Below are positions 32,993 to 41,431 of a stretch of DNA of 45,291 nucleotides, one piece after another. Under the pieces are notes generated by a model that ran no database searches, was not told the origin of the DNA, and saw only the letters and a list, made by a program, of their open reading frames with translations. The stretch spans positions 1-45,291 of the forward strand of contig NZ_CAMZFB010000022.1 in the NCBI RefSeq assembly GCF_947305955.1. Direction: 5' to 3'. Origin of the DNA: an uncultured Brevundimonas sp. Lineage in GTDB: Bacteria > Pseudomonadota > Alphaproteobacteria > Caulobacterales > Caulobacteraceae. Both the position numbers and the translations under genes were made by a program. Every line of letters begins with the position of its first letter. Position 1 is the stretch's first letter.

Positions 32993-33330
32993 GGCATCTA
33001 GAGTCTGTCAGGGCGCAGCCTGACGCAACACATAGATTGCCGCAGGCAAGCCGAAATCACTGCCTCAGACGTAAAATATTGAAATGTAATGAAATGGGGG
33101 GCGGCCCGGTTTCTCAGTCGGGGGGCGTGTTGACCGGGCCGCCGGGAAAGCGCGGATTGGGGGGTGGGGGAAATCCGCGCTGTTCCGATGTAAAGAACTG
33201 CGTCATGGCGGTTAGGTTCCCGCAGCTCAGCGCATAGAAATTTTAGTTTTTTACGACAGCCTTCCGGCATTGGTCGAAATGGCTTCAGCTATGGGTTGCG
33301 TTGTCCGCCAAGCCAGAGCAGTGAGGGATT
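32993..33330. other. 338-base gene-free region with structured repeats
   Basis: This region between divergent genes holds the promoters of the acetyltransferase (minus) and nucleoside hydrolase (plus). Short open frames exist on both strands but have poor composition and no Shine-Dalgarno. A small stem TCAGG-GCGCAG-CCTGA (33008-33023) and two strong hairpins (33100-33181) are visible. An AT tract follows at about 33236-33252. Confidence 0.6.
33100..33181. ncRNA. Paired perfect hairpins with G-run/C-run loops: candidate structured RNA
   Basis: Hairpin 1 has an 11-bp perfect stem, GGCGGCCCGGT (33100-33110) with ACCGGGCCGCC (33133-33143), and a 22-base loop containing GGGGGG. Hairpin 2 has a 10-bp perfect stem, AGCGCGGATT (33149-33158) with AATCCGCGCT (33172-33181), and the loop GGGGGGTGGGGGA. 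On the minus strand both loops are C-rich. No T run follows on either strand. It could be a small RNA, a leader structure or a DNA-level element; the strand is undecided. Confidence 0.4.
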
Positions 33331-34275
33331 GTGAAGACGACCCTTATTATTGACTGCGACCCCGGGGTGGATGACGCCACGGGACTTCAGATGGCCTTTG
33401 CGGCCGACCAGATCGAGCTGCTGGCGGTGACGACGGTGGGCGGCAATGTGCCGGCTGCCGCGACAGCCCGTAACGCCTGCATCCTGCGCCAGATCGCCGG
33501 ACGCGAGGATGTGCCGGTATTTGCGGGCGCGGACCGTCCGCTGCGCCGCGACCCTGCCGGTGCCGGAGAGTTCCACGGGGCCGAGGGTCTGGGTGACCTA
33601 TCGCCTTTTGAAGCCCGCAAGGGCGTCGAGGCCGAGCATGCCGCCGATGCCCTGATCCGTCTGGTCATGGAACGCCCCGAGGGCGAGGTGACCCTGATCA
33701 TGATGGGGCCGATGACCAATCTGGCGCTGGCCCTTCGCAAGGAACCGTCGCTGGCCACCCGCCTGAAACAGGTCGTGGCCATGGGCGGCGCGCGCAGTGA
33801 AGGCGGCAACATCACCGCCAGCGCCGAGTTCAACATCTGGGCCGACCCCGACGCCGCACACGAAGTGCTGAGCAGCCCTGCCAAGGTGGTCATGCTGGGA
33901 CTGGACGCGACCCATCAGGTCCGCGTCAGCGAAGAGCGCATCCAGACCATCGAAGCCATCGACAACGATCCGGCCCGCACCGTGGCCGCCATGTTGCGCT
34001 TTTCCCAGCGCATCGAGCGCGAGATTGTCGGCTGGCATTCGGCCCCGCTGCATGATCCCTGTACGGTCGCCTATGTGCTGGCACCGGAACTGTTCGATGT
34101 CGTCCCCGCCAATATCCGCGTGGAGTGCGACAGCGACCTGACCCGCGGCCACACCGCGGTCGAGTTCCGCGTGAAGCCGGAGGACACCCGCCACCTGTGG
34201 GCCAAGGGCGTGCGCGACCGCGAGGTGTTTTATTTGATCGGCCAGCTGCTGGCCCGTGCCGGAGAGCCGAAATGA
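33331..34275 (+). CDS. Inosine-uridine preferring nucleoside hydrolase
   Basis: A 314-residue hydrolase that cleaves the N-glycosidic bond of ribonucleosides. The Ca2+-binding signature DCDPGVDDA (Asp8, 10, 14, 15) is intact, with MMGPMTNLALAL, the GGN turn, AEFNIWADPDAAHEVL and HDPCTVAYVL for the remaining ligands. The GTG start at 33331 follows GAGGGA. It overlaps rbsK by four bases; together they would release ribose from nucleosides and phosphorylate it. Confidence 0.93.
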   Translation: MKTTLIIDCDPGVDDATGLQMAFAADQIELLAVTTVGGNVPAAATARNACILRQIAGREDVPVFAGADRPLRRDPAGAGEFHGAEGLGDLSPFEARKGVEAEHAADALIRLVMERPEGEVTLIMMGPMTNLALALRKEPSLATRLKQVVAMGGARSEGGNITASAEFNIWADPDAAHEVLSSPAKVVMLGLDATHQVRVSEERIQTIEAIDNDPARTVAAMLRFSQRIEREIVGWHSAPLHDPCTVAYVLAPELFDVVPANIRVECDSDLTRGHTAVEFRVKPEDTRHLWAKGVRDREVFYLIGQLLARAGEPK

Positions 34276-35117
34276 GGATCACTGTCGTCGGTTCGATCAA
34301 CCTCGACTATGTCGCCACCTGCGCCAGCCTGCCCAAGGCAGGCGAGACGGTGACGGGCGCGACGCTGGCCCGCCATCCGGGCGGCAAGGGTGCCAATCAG
34401 GCGTTGGCCGCCCGCAAGCTGGGGGCCGAGGTGTGCATGATCGGTCGCGTGGGCGATGACGAGATGGCGCTTCCGGCCACCGCCCTGCTGGACGCCAACG
34501 GCGTGGACCTGAACGGTGTGGTCACCGATCCGGACGAGCCGACGGGCGTCGCCCTGATCTCGGTCGATGCCGAGGGCGAGAACCAGATTACCGTCGCGGC
34601 GGGGGCCAACCACAATGTCCAGCCCGAACAGCTTCCGGCCCGTATCGAAACCCCGCTGATTGTTCAGCTGGAACTGCCAATCGCCACGGTCGAGGCAGCC
34701 GTGGGCCGTGCGACCGAGTTCGTCTGTGCCAACCTCGCCCCCGCCGCTCCAGTGTCGGATGCGCTGCTGCGCCGTGCCGACCTGATTGTCGTCAACGAGA
34801 CCGAAGCGGCCTTCTATGGCGATGCCCTGCACCACGGCGGTGGTCGCGTGGTCATCACCAAGGGCGCGCGCGGCGCGGCCATGTACCAGCGCGGCGTGGA
34901 AATGGCCTGGGCTACCCCGCCGCAGGTCAAGGCTATCGACGCCGTCGGTGCCGGTGACGCCTTTGTCGGAGCCATCACCGTCGCCCTTCTGGAAGGCATG
35001 GAGCCGCAACAGGTGCTGGAGTTTGCCTGTGCCGCAGGCGCTGTCGCCTGCACCCGCGCGGGCGCGCAATCCTCGCTGGCCTCGAGAGAAGAGGTCGAGG
35101 CTCTGCTGGACGCCTAA
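34272..35117 (+). CDS. rbsK: Ribokinase (PfkB family)
   Basis: A 281-residue sugar kinase. N-terminal GSINLDYV, the substrate loop HPGGKGANQALAARKLG, VNETEA and the C-terminal signature DAVGAGDAFVGA (catalytic Asp in GAGD) are all present. Coupling to the nucleoside hydrolase through an ATGA overlap supports ribose as substrate. Its stop overlaps the 3' end of the convergent alcohol dehydrogenase gene by four bases. Confidence 0.92.
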   Translation: MRITVVGSINLDYVATCASLPKAGETVTGATLARHPGGKGANQALAARKLGAEVCMIGRVGDDEMALPATALLDANGVDLNGVVTDPDEPTGVALISVDAEGENQITVAAGANHNVQPEQLPARIETPLIVQLELPIATVEAAVGRATEFVCANLAPAAPVSDALLRRADLIVVNETEAAFYGDALHHGGGRVVITKGARGAAMYQRGVEMAWATPPQVKAIDAVGAGDAFVGAITVALLEGMEPQQVLEFACAAGAVACTRAGAQSSLASREEVEALLDA

Positions 35118-36244
35118 AGCTTGATGATCTGGCGCACGGCCATGCCGTCTGCCAGGGCGTCAAAGGCCGGATTGATCTGGTCCAGTGTCAGCGTGCCCGA
35201 CAGCAGGCGATCCACCGGCAGACGTCCGTCCTTGAACAGGCGGATGAAGCGGGGGATGTCGCGGCTGGGCACGCAGGCCCCGATATAGGAGCCTTTCAGC
35301 GTCCGCTCCTCGGCGACCAGCGAGACGATGTTGACCTCCAGTGCGGCATGGGGCGGCGGCAGGCCCGCCGTGACCGTGGTGCCGCCGCGCCGAGTCATCC
35401 GCCATGCGCTGTCGAGCGCCCGCGCCGATCCGGCCATTTCAAAGGCAAAGTCCGCCCCGCCATTGGTCAGGGCGCGCACCTGTTCGATGGCGTCGGCATC
35501 CGCGCCATTGACGGTTTGGACGCCGAAGCTTTCCGCCAGCGCCAGCTTGTCGGGGTTCAGATCGACCGCCACAACCGGACTGGCCCCCGAGGCCAGAGCC
35601 CCCAGCATTGCCGCCAGACCCACACCGCCGAGGCCGATAACCACGGCAGACTGTCCGGCCTTGATCTGGGCGGTGTTCACCACGGCCCCCACGCCCGTCA
35701 GCACTGCACAGCCGAACAGGGCGGCGTGCTCGAATGGCAAATCCTTGTCGATCTTCACGACCGAGCGGCGCGACACGACCGCATGGGTGGCAAAGGCCGA
35801 ACAGCCCAGATGGTGGTTCAGCGTCTCGCCGTCCTCGCACACAAAAGCGCGGCGACCGCTCAGCAAACGTCCCTCGCCATTGGCGACAGCCCCCGGCTCG
35901 CACAAGGCAGGGCGACCCTCCGCGCACGGATTGCAATGCCCGCACGATGGCATGAACACCATCACCACATGGTCGCCGACCTCAAGATCGGTCACATCCG
36001 GCCCCAAGGCCTCGATCACACCCGCCGCTTCGTGACCCAGCGCCATCGGCATGGGGCGCGGGCGATCACCGTTGATGACCGACAGGTCCGAATGGCACAG
36101 CCCCGCCGCGCGGATACGCACCAGAACCTCGCCCGCCTTGGGATCATCCAGCGTGACCTCGCGGATCTTCAGCGGCTGGCTGTCGGCATAGGGGGTGGCG
36201 TGGTCCATGCGGTCCAGCACGGCGGCGCGGGCGGTAATGGGCAT
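35114..36244 (-). CDS. Zinc-dependent alcohol dehydrogenase (class III-like MDR)
   Basis: A 376-residue medium-chain dehydrogenase. Catalytic zinc ligands lie in AGLCHSDLSV and GHEAAGVIEALG, and the structural zinc lobe is CGHCNPCAEGRPALC. The NAD loop is GLGGVGLAAMLGA followed by VAVDLNPDKLALA, the Asp indicating NAD preference. A formaldehyde/glutathione role is possible but not certain, because the family includes many alcohol and aryl-alcohol enzymes. It is transcribed alone. Confidence 0.9.
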   Translation of the reverse strand: MPITARAAVLDRMDHATPYADSQPLKIREVTLDDPKAGEVLVRIRAAGLCHSDLSVINGDRPRPMPMALGHEAAGVIEALGPDVTDLEVGDHVVMVFMPSCGHCNPCAEGRPALCEPGAVANGEGRLLSGRRAFVCEDGETLNHHLGCSAFATHAVVSRRSVVKIDKDLPFEHAALFGCAVLTGVGAVVNTAQIKAGQSAVVIGLGGVGLAAMLGALASGASPVVAVDLNPDKLALAESFGVQTVNGADADAIEQVRALTNGGADFAFEMAGSARALDSAWRMTRRGGTTVTAGLPPPHAALEVNIVSLVAEERTLKGSYIGACVPSRDIPRFIRLFKDGRLPVDRLLSGTLTLDQINPAFDALADGMAVRQIIKL

Positions 36245-36330
36245 GCTTGTCTATTCCCCCATGGTCAAAGCGACGGCTCTGCGCCACGCTAGGCTGACTA
36301 TCGGGGACCGCCAAGAGGGAGATCGGGGTT

Positions 36331-36762
36331 ATGTCACGCGAAAAGCCCGCAAACCGCGCCGACTATCGCCAGTTCGTCGCCCTGACGACGCGCTGGGCCG
36401 ACAATGATGTTTACGGCCACATCAACAATGTCGCCTATTACGGCTTTATCGATACGGCGGTGAACCAGCTGCTGATCGAGGCGGGCGTGCTGGACGTAGA
36501 GGCATCGACCCAGATCGGCGTGGTGGTAGAATCCGGCTGTCGTTATCACGCCTCGGCCCACTATCCTGACACCATCCATGCGGGCGTGCGCGTGGGCCAT
36601 CTGGGCAACAGCAGTGTGCGCTATGAGGTCGGCCTGTTCAGGAATGACGAGGATCAGGCCATTGCCGAGGGCTTCTTTGTCCACGTCTTTGTGGGCCGCG
36701 AGGATCGCAGGCCCCAAGCCATGTCTGCGGCCCTGAAAGCCTATCTGCAGACCCTGACTTGA
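36331..36762 (+). CDS. Acyl-CoA thioesterase, hot-dog fold (4HBT/FadM-like)
   Basis: A 143-residue single hot-dog domain. The active-site block TTRWADNDVYGHINNVAYYGF has the conserved Asp and the GHxNN turn of 4-hydroxybenzoyl-CoA thioesterase relatives. These enzymes hydrolyse acyl-CoA thioesters; chain preference is not readable. The ATG at 36331 follows GAGGGAGATCGGGG. Confidence 0.9.
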   Translation: MSREKPANRADYRQFVALTTRWADNDVYGHINNVAYYGFIDTAVNQLLIEAGVLDVEASTQIGVVVESGCRYHASAHYPDTIHAGVRVGHLGNSSVRYEVGLFRNDEDQAIAEGFFVHVFVGREDRRPQAMSAALKAYLQTLT

Positions 36763-36769
36763 TCTGTGT

Positions 36770-36791
36770 CCGGGGGCGCAAGGACCCCCGG
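36770..36791. other. GC hairpin between convergent genes
   Basis: CCGGGGG-CGCAAGGA-CCCCCGG, a 7-bp stem with an eight-base loop, lies eight bases after the thioesterase stop and 16 bases before the end of the small minus-strand gene. There is no T run on either side, so only a weak or Rho-assisted terminator role is possible. Confidence 0.45.
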
Positions 36792-36807
36792 TCAACAGCC
36801 AGCGCGA

Positions 36808-37014
36808 TCAGTCGCGCGTATTGCGCATCAGTGCCATGATGCCCACGGCGGTCAGTGCGCCCAGAGCAAAGGCACCCACAACCGAACCGGTCGCAGCAGC
36901 GGTCGAAACCGTAACCGGACGACGGGCGTAGCGCTCGACGATCTCGGTGGCTTTCGGATCGCTCAGACCTTCATCGTAGGCGTCGTCCAGATAGGTGTCG
37001 TCAACTGCGACCAT
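36808..37014 (-). CDS. Small single-helix membrane protein, 68 residues
   Basis: An acidic N terminus (MVAVDDTYLDDAYDEGLSDPKATEIVERYARR) is followed by one Ala/Gly-rich helix (about residues 38-62) and a short basic tail. A strong GGAGG lies seven bases before the ATG, which argues that it is really translated. I do not recognise the family. It is divergent from yebC. Function unknown. Confidence 0.7.
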   Translation of the reverse strand: MVAVDDTYLDDAYDEGLSDPKATEIVERYARRPVTVSTAAATGSVVGAFALGALTAVGIMALMRNTRD

Positions 37015-37147
37015 GATCGTCCTCCAAACATAAAGTGCGCCTTTTTGAAAACCTGTGGCGCGATAGAGCGGTTCCCTGTGGTGACAGAGAAAGCCCTATC
37101 CGGTAAAGGGCGCCCCTTAGCATATTCGATTTCGGGCAAGCGACACC

Positions 37148-37921
37148 ATGGCCGGCCACTCAAAATTCAAAAATATCATGCACCGCAAGGGGCGCGCCGA
37201 TAAGCTCCGCGCCAAGCTTTTCTCGCGTCTGTCGCGTGAAATCACCGTTGCGGCCAAGTCGGGCATGCCCGACCCGTCGATGAACCCGCGACTGCGTCTT
37301 GCCGTGAACAACGCCAAGGCCGAGTCGATGCCGAAGGAAAACATCGAACGCGCCATCAAGAAGGCATCGGGCGGCGAAGTCGATGCGATGGAAGAAGTCC
37401 GCTACGAGGGCCGTGGCCCCGGCGGCGTCCAGATCGTGGTCGAATGCCTGACCGACAACCGCAACCGCGCCGCCTCGAACGTGCGTACCGCCTTCTCCAA
37501 GAACGGCGGCGCACTGGGTGAAGCCGGTTCGGTCACCTTCATGTGGGACCGCGTCGGCAAGATCACCTATCCGGCCGAAGCCGGTACCGAGGACGCCGTC
37601 ATGGAAGCCGCCATCGAGGCCGGTGCCATGGACGTCGAAAGCGATCTGGTGAAGCCGGACATCTACGAAGACGCTCCGGGCCACACCATCTGGACCGCCT
37701 TCGAGGACCTGAACGAAGTCGCCGAGAACATGTCCAAGGTTCTGGGTGACCCGAAGTCCACGGCTATTGTCTGGAAGCCACAGTCGGAGATCCAAATCTC
37801 CGGTGAACAGGTCGGAACCCTGTTTAAGCTGCTGGATGCACTGGACGCCGAGGACGATGTCCAGCAAGTCTATTCCAACGAAGACATCTCGGAAGAAGAC
37901 GCCGCGAAATACGCAGGCTGA
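37148..37921 (+). CDS. yebC: YebC/PmpR family protein
   Basis: A 257-residue soluble protein with the family N terminus [28 protein letters not shown] and the later [28 protein letters not shown] block. YebC/PmpR/TACO1 proteins have been described as transcription regulators and, more recently, as ribosome-associated factors that help translation of difficult sequences such as proline runs. In alphaproteobacteria it commonly lies just before ruvCAB; here two transporter-type genes and a tiny ORF intervene. A terminator follows. Confidence 0.95.
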   Translation: MAGHSKFKNIMHRKGRADKLRAKLFSRLSREITVAAKSGMPDPSMNPRLRLAVNNAKAESMPKENIERAIKKASGGEVDAMEEVRYEGRGPGGVQIVVECLTDNRNRAASNVRTAFSKNGGALGEAGSVTFMWDRVGKITYPAEAGTEDAVMEAAIEAGAMDVESDLVKPDIYEDAPGHTIWTAFEDLNEVAENMSKVLGDPKSTAIVWKPQSEIQISGEQVGTLFKLLDALDAEDDVQQVYSNEDISEEDAAKYAG

Positions 37922-37943
37922 TCTTTTCGAGGTTGGGGCTGGG

Positions 37944-37976
37944 AAAGGGCGGCGCCGTCAGGGCGACGCCCTTTTT
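37944..37976 (+). terminator. Intrinsic terminator after yebC
   Basis: AAAGGGCG pairs with CGCCCTTT (37944-37951 with 37967-37974), with an inner CGCC/GGCG extension, and five T residues stand at 37972-37976. It lies 22 bases after the yebC stop. Confidence 0.88.
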
Positions 37977-38051
37977 CTTTGTCCGGTTAGGGAAAGCGAC
38001 ATTGGTTCGGGTGTTTTCTGTCTGTGTACTGCACAGGACAGGAGACGCTGG

Positions 38052-38744
38052 ATGCTGCCTTGGTACGAACTGGTCTGGCCCATTGCGGGGGCCGTAGTCG
38101 CGGGCGGACTGATCGGGCTGGAGCGCGAATGGCGTGGCCGTCCGGCGGGGTTCCGCACCCATATTTTGGTCAGCCTGTCGTCGTGCCTGTTGATGCTGGC
38201 GGCCCTGCACCAGCCGATCTGGGCGTTCGACAACATCCCCGCCGACAACATCATGACCGACCCGACGCGTATGGCGCACGGCATACTGACGGGCATAGGC
38301 TTCCTGTGCGCAGGCGTGATCGTCCGGCAGGGCTTCTCCATCCACGGACTGACCACGGCGGCCTCGCTATGGATGACGGCGGCCATCGGCATGCTGTTCG
38401 GGGCGGGGTTGCCCGTGGTGGCCATCACCGGCGCAATCGTGACGGCGGTGATCCTTGTGGGCCTAAAGCTGATTAGCTCACTGGTGCCATCGCGCGTGAC
38501 CGCCGAGATCAGGGTCGAATGGAAGCGTGGCGACCGGCAGGCGGCAGAGCGTGTGCAATCCATTCTGTCGGTTCCCAAGGCGGGCCTTCGCTCGGGCCGC
38601 TATGCCCTGAGTGCCGACGGCGCGCACGAGGTCCGCTGCTGGCGTTTCCGCATCAATGACCGCAGCCGTTTGACCCAGATCGCCAGCGATCTTTCAAACG
38701 AACCGGGTGTCACTGGCTTCGAGATATCGCCCCACGACGATTGA
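38052..38744 (+). CDS. MgtC/SapB family membrane protein
   Basis: A 230-residue protein. Residues 1-145 carry about five helices with the family marks GGLIGLEREWRGRPAGFRTH and GILTGIGFLCAGVIVRQGFSIHGLTTAASLWMTAAIG. A cytosolic ACT-like tail follows (about 150-230). MgtC-type proteins are linked to growth in low Mg2+ and to ATP-synthase or membrane-potential control, but the role of most homologues is unproven. The ATG at 38052 has GGAG 11 bases upstream; earlier in-frame starts lie in yebC or the terminator. Confidence 0.9.
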   Translation: MLPWYELVWPIAGAVVAGGLIGLEREWRGRPAGFRTHILVSLSSCLLMLAALHQPIWAFDNIPADNIMTDPTRMAHGILTGIGFLCAGVIVRQGFSIHGLTTAASLWMTAAIGMLFGAGLPVVAITGAIVTAVILVGLKLISSLVPSRVTAEIRVEWKRGDRQAAERVQSILSVPKAGLRSGRYALSADGAHEVRCWRFRINDRSRLTQIASDLSNEPGVTGFEISPHDD

Positions 38745-38906
38745 TCAGGTGCAAAAGGCGATGGCCCGCTCGACCCAGATGATCAGGCCCTGACGCTGCC
38801 ACAGGGCCAGACCGCCCAGCACCAGCGCGATGGCTCCCGCGCCGAGCAGGGCGGGGATCAGGCGTTCGGGCTTTTGCGGTTCTGGCTTTTGCGGTTCTGG
38901 CGTCAT
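38745..38906 (-). CDS. Tiny single-helix membrane ORF coupled to the MFS gene
   Basis: A 53-residue frame: a Pro/Lys/Glu-rich start with a repeat (MTPEPQKPEPQKPERLIP), one hydrophobic helix (ALLGAGAIALVLGGLALW), then a short tail. Its ATG overlaps the MFS stop (ATGA), suggesting translational coupling, and its stop directly abuts the mgtC stop with no gap. No family is recognised. The coding claim rests on the overlap, the membrane-protein composition and the absence of another explanation for the stretch. Confidence 0.55.
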   Translation of the reverse strand: MTPEPQKPEPQKPERLIPALLGAGAIALVLGGLALWQRQGLIIWVERAIAFCT

Positions 38907-40126
38907 GCGTGGGCGGGCTGTGGTGCGGGCGGGGTCTGGCGGATAGGCAGGTTGGCCACGGCGGCGATGAAGCCTAGCGCAATCGCAATATACCACACCA
39001 GTTGGTACGAGCCGGTCGCATCAAAGATCAGCCCTGCCAGCCATGCACCCAGAAACGCCCCGATCTGGTGTCCAAAGAAGACCAGACCCGTCAGGGCCGA
39101 CAGGTTCCGCAGGCCATAGATCTGGGCCACCAATCCATTGGTCAGTGGCACAGTGCCCAGCCACAGAAAGCCAAATGCCGCCGTGAACACCAGTGCGCTG
39201 GCCGAGGTCAGCGGCACCATCAGAAACACGATGATGGCCACGCCACGCAGGGCATAGAGCACGGCCAGCAGATGCTTTTTGGAGTATTTCCCGCCCCATG
39301 CACCCCACATCCACGAGCCGAGGATGTTGAACAGGCCGATCAGCGCCAGCCCCGTGGCGCCGACACTGGCAGGCAGGCCTTGATCGGTGATGTAGGCGGG
39401 GAAGTGGATACCCACGAAGGCGACATGGAAACCGCAGACGAAATAGCCACCGAACAGCAGCCACCAGCTGTGGTCGGCAAAGGCCTGTTTCAGGGCCTGA
39501 CCCAGCGGCAGACCTTCGGGGCGGGAAGCGGCAACGGCACCGCGCCGCGTCATCAACCCAAAGGCCAGCGGCACGATCAGCAGCAGCATGGCTGCTAGCG
39601 CCGTCAAACTGTTCTGCCAGCCGATGGCGTCAATCAGCGCCTGTGCCAGCGGCACGACGAAGAACTGGCCCAGCGAGCCGCCCGCGGTGATGATGCCAAA
39701 CGCGAGGGTGCGTTTGTGCGGGGGCACGATCTTGCCGACCGCACCCATGGTCACAACAAAGGTGCAGCCCGACATGGCCATGCCCACCAGCGCGCCGAAG
39801 CCGATACCGATCCCCAAGGCATTGGTGGCATAGGCGGTGATCACCATGCCTGCCGCATACATGGCGGTACCGATCAACAGCACGCGCCCCGCGCCATGCT
39901 TGTCGGCATAGGCCCCGACAAAGGGCTGGACCGCCCCGAACAACAGGTTCTGCAGGGCCAGCACAAAGCCGAAGGTCTGGCGGCTGATCCCCAGATCCAT
40001 AACCATCGGCGTCAGATAGAGCCCGAACGACTGGCGCACGCCCATGGCCAGAGTGACGATGGCGGCGCTGGCGGCGATCATGATCCAGGCTTGCCGTGAC
40101 AGGACCGGAGCGGGGGAGGATGTCAT
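38903..40126 (-). CDS. MFS transporter (OFA/monocarboxylate-like)
   Basis: A 407-residue permease with 12 helices. VRQSFGLYLTPMVMDLGISRQTFG in helix 1 and PFVGAYADKHGAGRVLLIG in loop 2-3 match the MFS branch close to oxalate/formate and monocarboxylate transporters. GFLWLGTVPLTNGLVAQIYG and FFGHQIGAFLGAWLAG mark the second half. The substrate is unknown. It may form a two-gene unit with the tiny ORF downstream and is divergent from ruvC. Confidence 0.88.
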   Translation of the reverse strand: MTSSPAPVLSRQAWIMIAASAAIVTLAMGVRQSFGLYLTPMVMDLGISRQTFGFVLALQNLLFGAVQPFVGAYADKHGAGRVLLIGTAMYAAGMVITAYATNALGIGIGFGALVGMAMSGCTFVVTMGAVGKIVPPHKRTLAFGIITAGGSLGQFFVVPLAQALIDAIGWQNSLTALAAMLLLIVPLAFGLMTRRGAVAASRPEGLPLGQALKQAFADHSWWLLFGGYFVCGFHVAFVGIHFPAYITDQGLPASVGATGLALIGLFNILGSWMWGAWGGKYSKKHLLAVLYALRGVAIIVFLMVPLTSASALVFTAAFGFLWLGTVPLTNGLVAQIYGLRNLSALTGLVFFGHQIGAFLGAWLAGLIFDATGSYQLVWYIAIALGFIAAVANLPIRQTPPAPQPAHA

Positions 40127-40298
40127 GCGGTACCCTTACTTCGGCTGTGCGCCGTCACGCTGTAAAAGCTGTGCGGCTGCGTCACATCGGGCGTGGCTTC
40201 CGCAATCTCTGGTAGGCCAACCTTGGCGAGGTCATGCAAGGGGAAAAGCGGCATCCGGTCATTGTCTGCTAACTATCTTTGGGGCATGACGTGAACAG

Positions 40299-40817
40299 AT
40301 GACGAACGAAACCATCAGAATCGTCGGGATCGACCCCGGCCTACGCAAGACCGGCTGGGGCGTGATCGCAGCCGAAGGCTCGCGTTTGCGTTGGATCGCG
40401 CATGGCGTGATCGCGCCTGACGATACCCTGCCGTTTTCGGAGCGGTTGCTGGCGCTGATGAACGGCATCCACGCCATCTGCCACGATTATCAGGTCGACG
40501 AGGCGGCGGTCGAAGAGGTGTTCGTCAACGTCAATCCCGCCTCGACCCTGAAACTGGGTCAGGCGCGCGGGGCCGTTATCCTCGGGGCTGCCACCTATGG
40601 CCTGTCGGTGGGGGAATACCCCGCCAACCTGATCAAAAAGGTCGTGGTCGGTGCCGGTCACGCCGACAAGACCCAGATCGCCTATATGGTGGCGCGCCTG
40701 TTGCCGACTTCCAAGGGGGCCAAGGCCGACGCCGCCGATGCCCTGGCCGTCGCCATCACCCACGCACAGCTTCGCAAGCGTGCGCTGTTGGAATCTCTAG
40801 TTAAAGGTGCCGCGTGA
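40299..40817 (+). CDS. ruvC: Holliday junction resolvase RuvC
   Basis: A 172-residue endonuclease that cuts Holliday junctions. The four acidic active-site residues can be placed: Asp12 ([12 protein letters not shown]), Glu72 (AAVEEVFVN), Asp144 and Asp147 ([11 protein letters not shown]). The segment [13 protein letters not shown] is characteristic. It is the first of three genes joined by four-base overlaps. Confidence 0.96.
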   Translation: MTNETIRIVGIDPGLRKTGWGVIAAEGSRLRWIAHGVIAPDDTLPFSERLLALMNGIHAICHDYQVDEAAVEEVFVNVNPASTLKLGQARGAVILGAATYGLSVGEYPANLIKKVVVGAGHADKTQIAYMVARLLPTSKGAKADAADALAVAITHAQLRKRALLESLVKGAA

Positions 40818-41431
40818 TCGGTCGTTTGAAAGGCATTGTTGCCGAGGTCGAGCTGGACCACTGCATCATCGACTGCGGCGGGGTCGGCTATGTCGCCACC
40901 TGCGGATCGCGCACCCTGTCGCGTCTGGCCCCCAATGCCGAGGCCACCGTCTATATCCATTCGCAATGGTCCGAGGACCAAGGCCCGCGCCTTTACGGCT
41001 TCTTCAGCCGAGACGAGCGCAAGGCGTTTACGACCCTTCTGGCCATTCAGGGCGTCGGCCCCAAGGCAGCGCTGGCGGTTCTCGATGTGCTGCCGCCGTC
41101 CGATCTGGCCAATGCCGTGGCGCGTGAGGACAAGGCCGCCGTGGCCCGTGCCAATGGCGTGGGGCCGAAACTGGCGCTGCGTATCGTGACGGAGCTGAAG
41201 GGCAAGCCGCTGGGCGATACCACCTTCACCCCGACCGCTGCGGGCGTTCATACCGAGATTGCCGCCGCGCCGGTGCCCTCGATTGCGGGCGAGGCCGTGG
41301 CCGCGCTGCTGGGTCTGGGCATTGCCGAGGTCAACGCCCGCCGCGCCGTCGAGGTCGCGCTGGAAGCCAAGGGCGAGGAGGCGGGCCTGTCCGCCATCAT
41401 CCGCGCCGCGCTTCAGGAACTGGGTAAATGA
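40814..41431 (+). CDS. ruvA: Holliday junction branch-migration protein RuvA
   Basis: A 205-residue DNA-binding subunit: [26 protein letters not shown] forms the OB-fold start, [19 protein letters not shown] and [19 protein letters not shown] are the two helix-hairpin-helix motifs, and a C-terminal RuvB-contact domain covers about 155-205. The GTG start overlaps the ruvC stop, and its own stop overlaps ruvB. Confidence 0.96.
   Translation: MIGRLKGIVAEVELDHCIIDCGGVGYVATCGSRTLSRLAPNAEATVYIHSQWSEDQGPRLYGFFSRDERKAFTTLLAIQGVGPKAALAVLDVLPPSDLANAVAREDKAAVARANGVGPKLALRIVTELKGKPLGDTTFTPTAAGVHTEIAAAPVPSIAGEAVAALLGLGIAEVNARRAVEVALEAKGEEAGLSAIIRAALQELGK

Noticed and set aside
33037-33237. 66-codon plus-strand frame across the two hairpins
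   Set aside because: Its Gly/Pro/Arg composition comes from the G runs of the hairpins, there is no Shine-Dalgarno, and no family resemblance.
36770-36791. Intrinsic terminator after the thioesterase gene
   Set aside because: The stem is strong but no T run follows on either strand, so it is listed only as a hairpin.
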